Assembly (NCBI GenBank): GCA_900546895.1
Contig: UREO01000182.1
Span: 1 to 6,263 of the forward strand
Origin: an uncultured Oscillospiraceae bacterium
GTDB lineage: Bacteria > Bacillota > Clostridia > Oscillospirales > Acutalibacteraceae
Reading direction: 5' to 3'
Length of the DNA: 6,263 bases
Shown piece by piece: positions 5,751-6,263 of this stretch (within the stretch, counting starts at the first letter, position 1; each line of letters starts with the position of its first letter). The position numbers and the translations under genes are program-made. Under the pieces are notes generated by a model, which was not told the DNA's origin, did not search any database, and was given only the letters and a program-made list of their open reading frames with translations.

Positions 5751-6263
5751 ATGAACGGGTTATCTTTCGGCAGACTGCCCCGGCACATTGGGATTATTCC
5801 GGACGGCAACAGACGATGGGCTGAAAAGAACGGATATGAAAAACAGGACGGCTACAAATTCGGCATTACGCCGGGATTTGAGCTATACAAAACCTGCCTT
5901 GAGCTCGGGATTCAGGAAATGACTTTCTACGGCTTCACCATCGACAACACGAAGCGTCCGTCCGTTCAGACAAAAGCCTTTCGGAGCGCCTGTGTGGACG
6001 CGGTCAGGAACCTTGCCAATCAGGACGCCGACCTCTTAATCGTCGGCAATACGGAGTCACCGTTATTCCCGAAAGAGCTTCTGCCTTATTCCAAAAGGGT
6101 GCGTTTCGGCCGTGGCCTTATGAAAGTCAATTTCCTTGTGAACTACGGATGGAACTGGGACTTAAACTGCTCCCTGAAAAACAGCGAAGCCGGTATCGGC
6201 GGCAACATGGCAAATACGATCGCGTCCTCCGACATTTCCAGAATCGACTTGATCATCCGCTGG
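5751..6263 (+). CDS. Divergent cis-prenyltransferase, UppS-family paralogue (3' end outside window)
   Basis: This is the first 171 residues of an isoprenyl transferase of the undecaprenyl diphosphate synthase family, which adds isopentenyl units in cis to an allylic diphosphate. HIGIIPDGNRRWA (12-24) is the P-loop-like signature containing the catalytic Asp18. Other signatures are altered. The conserved HKxG is GYKFG (34-38), so the His is Tyr35. FSSENWxRP is FTIDNTKRP (62-70), losing the Trp and changing Glu to Asp. NYGGR is NYGWN (131-135). The final IRT motif starts as IRW (169-171) at the window edge. The stretch between NYG and DLIIR also looks about ten residues shorter than in E. coli UppS. 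The ATG at 5751 has GGAG with 6 bases of spacing. It is transcribed away from the germination operon. I judge it a paralogue rather than the housekeeping UppS; product chain length is unknown. Confidence 0.88.
   Translation, partial: MNGLSFGRLPRHIGIIPDGNRRWAEKNGYEKQDGYKFGITPGFELYKTCLELGIQEMTFYGFTIDNTKRPSVQTKAFRSACVDAVRNLANQDADLLIVGNTESPLFPKELLPYSKRVRFGRGLMKVNFLVNYGWNWDLNCSLKNSEAGIGGNMANTIASSDISRIDLIIRW

Overview
The window looks like a chromosomal segment of an endospore-forming, anaerobic member of the Firmicutes, most likely class Clostridia. The case rests on a complete GerA-type spore germinant receptor operon, strong GGAGG ribosome binding sites, AT-rich intergenic DNA around moderately GC-balanced genes, and clostridial-looking versions of the two flanking genes. 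I cannot name the genus from sequence alone.

Layout, left to right. Positions 1-1089 (minus) hold the N-terminal 363 residues of an NDH-2-like FAD/NADH oxidoreductase whose 3' end is outside the window. It has its own strong sigma-A-type promoter at 1172-1199. Positions 1103-1450 are a very AT-rich gap (about 23% GC over 1141-1420 by hand count) with no convincing gene, followed by a GC-rich hairpin at 1451-1481. Positions 1513-5592 (minus) are a four-gene germinant receptor operon, transcribed in the order A subunit (4021-5592), C lipoprotein subunit (2886-4028), small two-helix 'D' protein (2658-2879, GTG start), B subunit (1513-2613). Divergent from it, from 5751 to the right edge (plus), is the first 171 codons of a divergent cis-prenyltransferase (UppS-family paralogue).

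How the genes work together. The A, B and C proteins are expected to form a nutrient-sensing complex in the spore inner membrane. A contributes the soluble N-terminal domain and membrane domain, B the amino-acid-transporter-like (APC-fold) subunit, and C the lipid-anchored outer-face subunit. The small D protein resembles the accessory modulators of about 75 residues known from Bacillus receptor operons. The A gene is probably read from a forespore (sigma-F/G-like) promoter just upstream of 5592. The neighbouring cis-prenyltransferase has a possible sporulation-type promoter in the same 158-base divergent gap, but a functional link is only inference. The NDH-2-like gene appears independent of the operon.

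The window is largely orthodox. The points most worth a second look are the UppS-family paralogue with altered signature motifs, the D gene inside an A-C-D-B operon, and the non-canonical quinone-site motif of the NDH-2-like enzyme.
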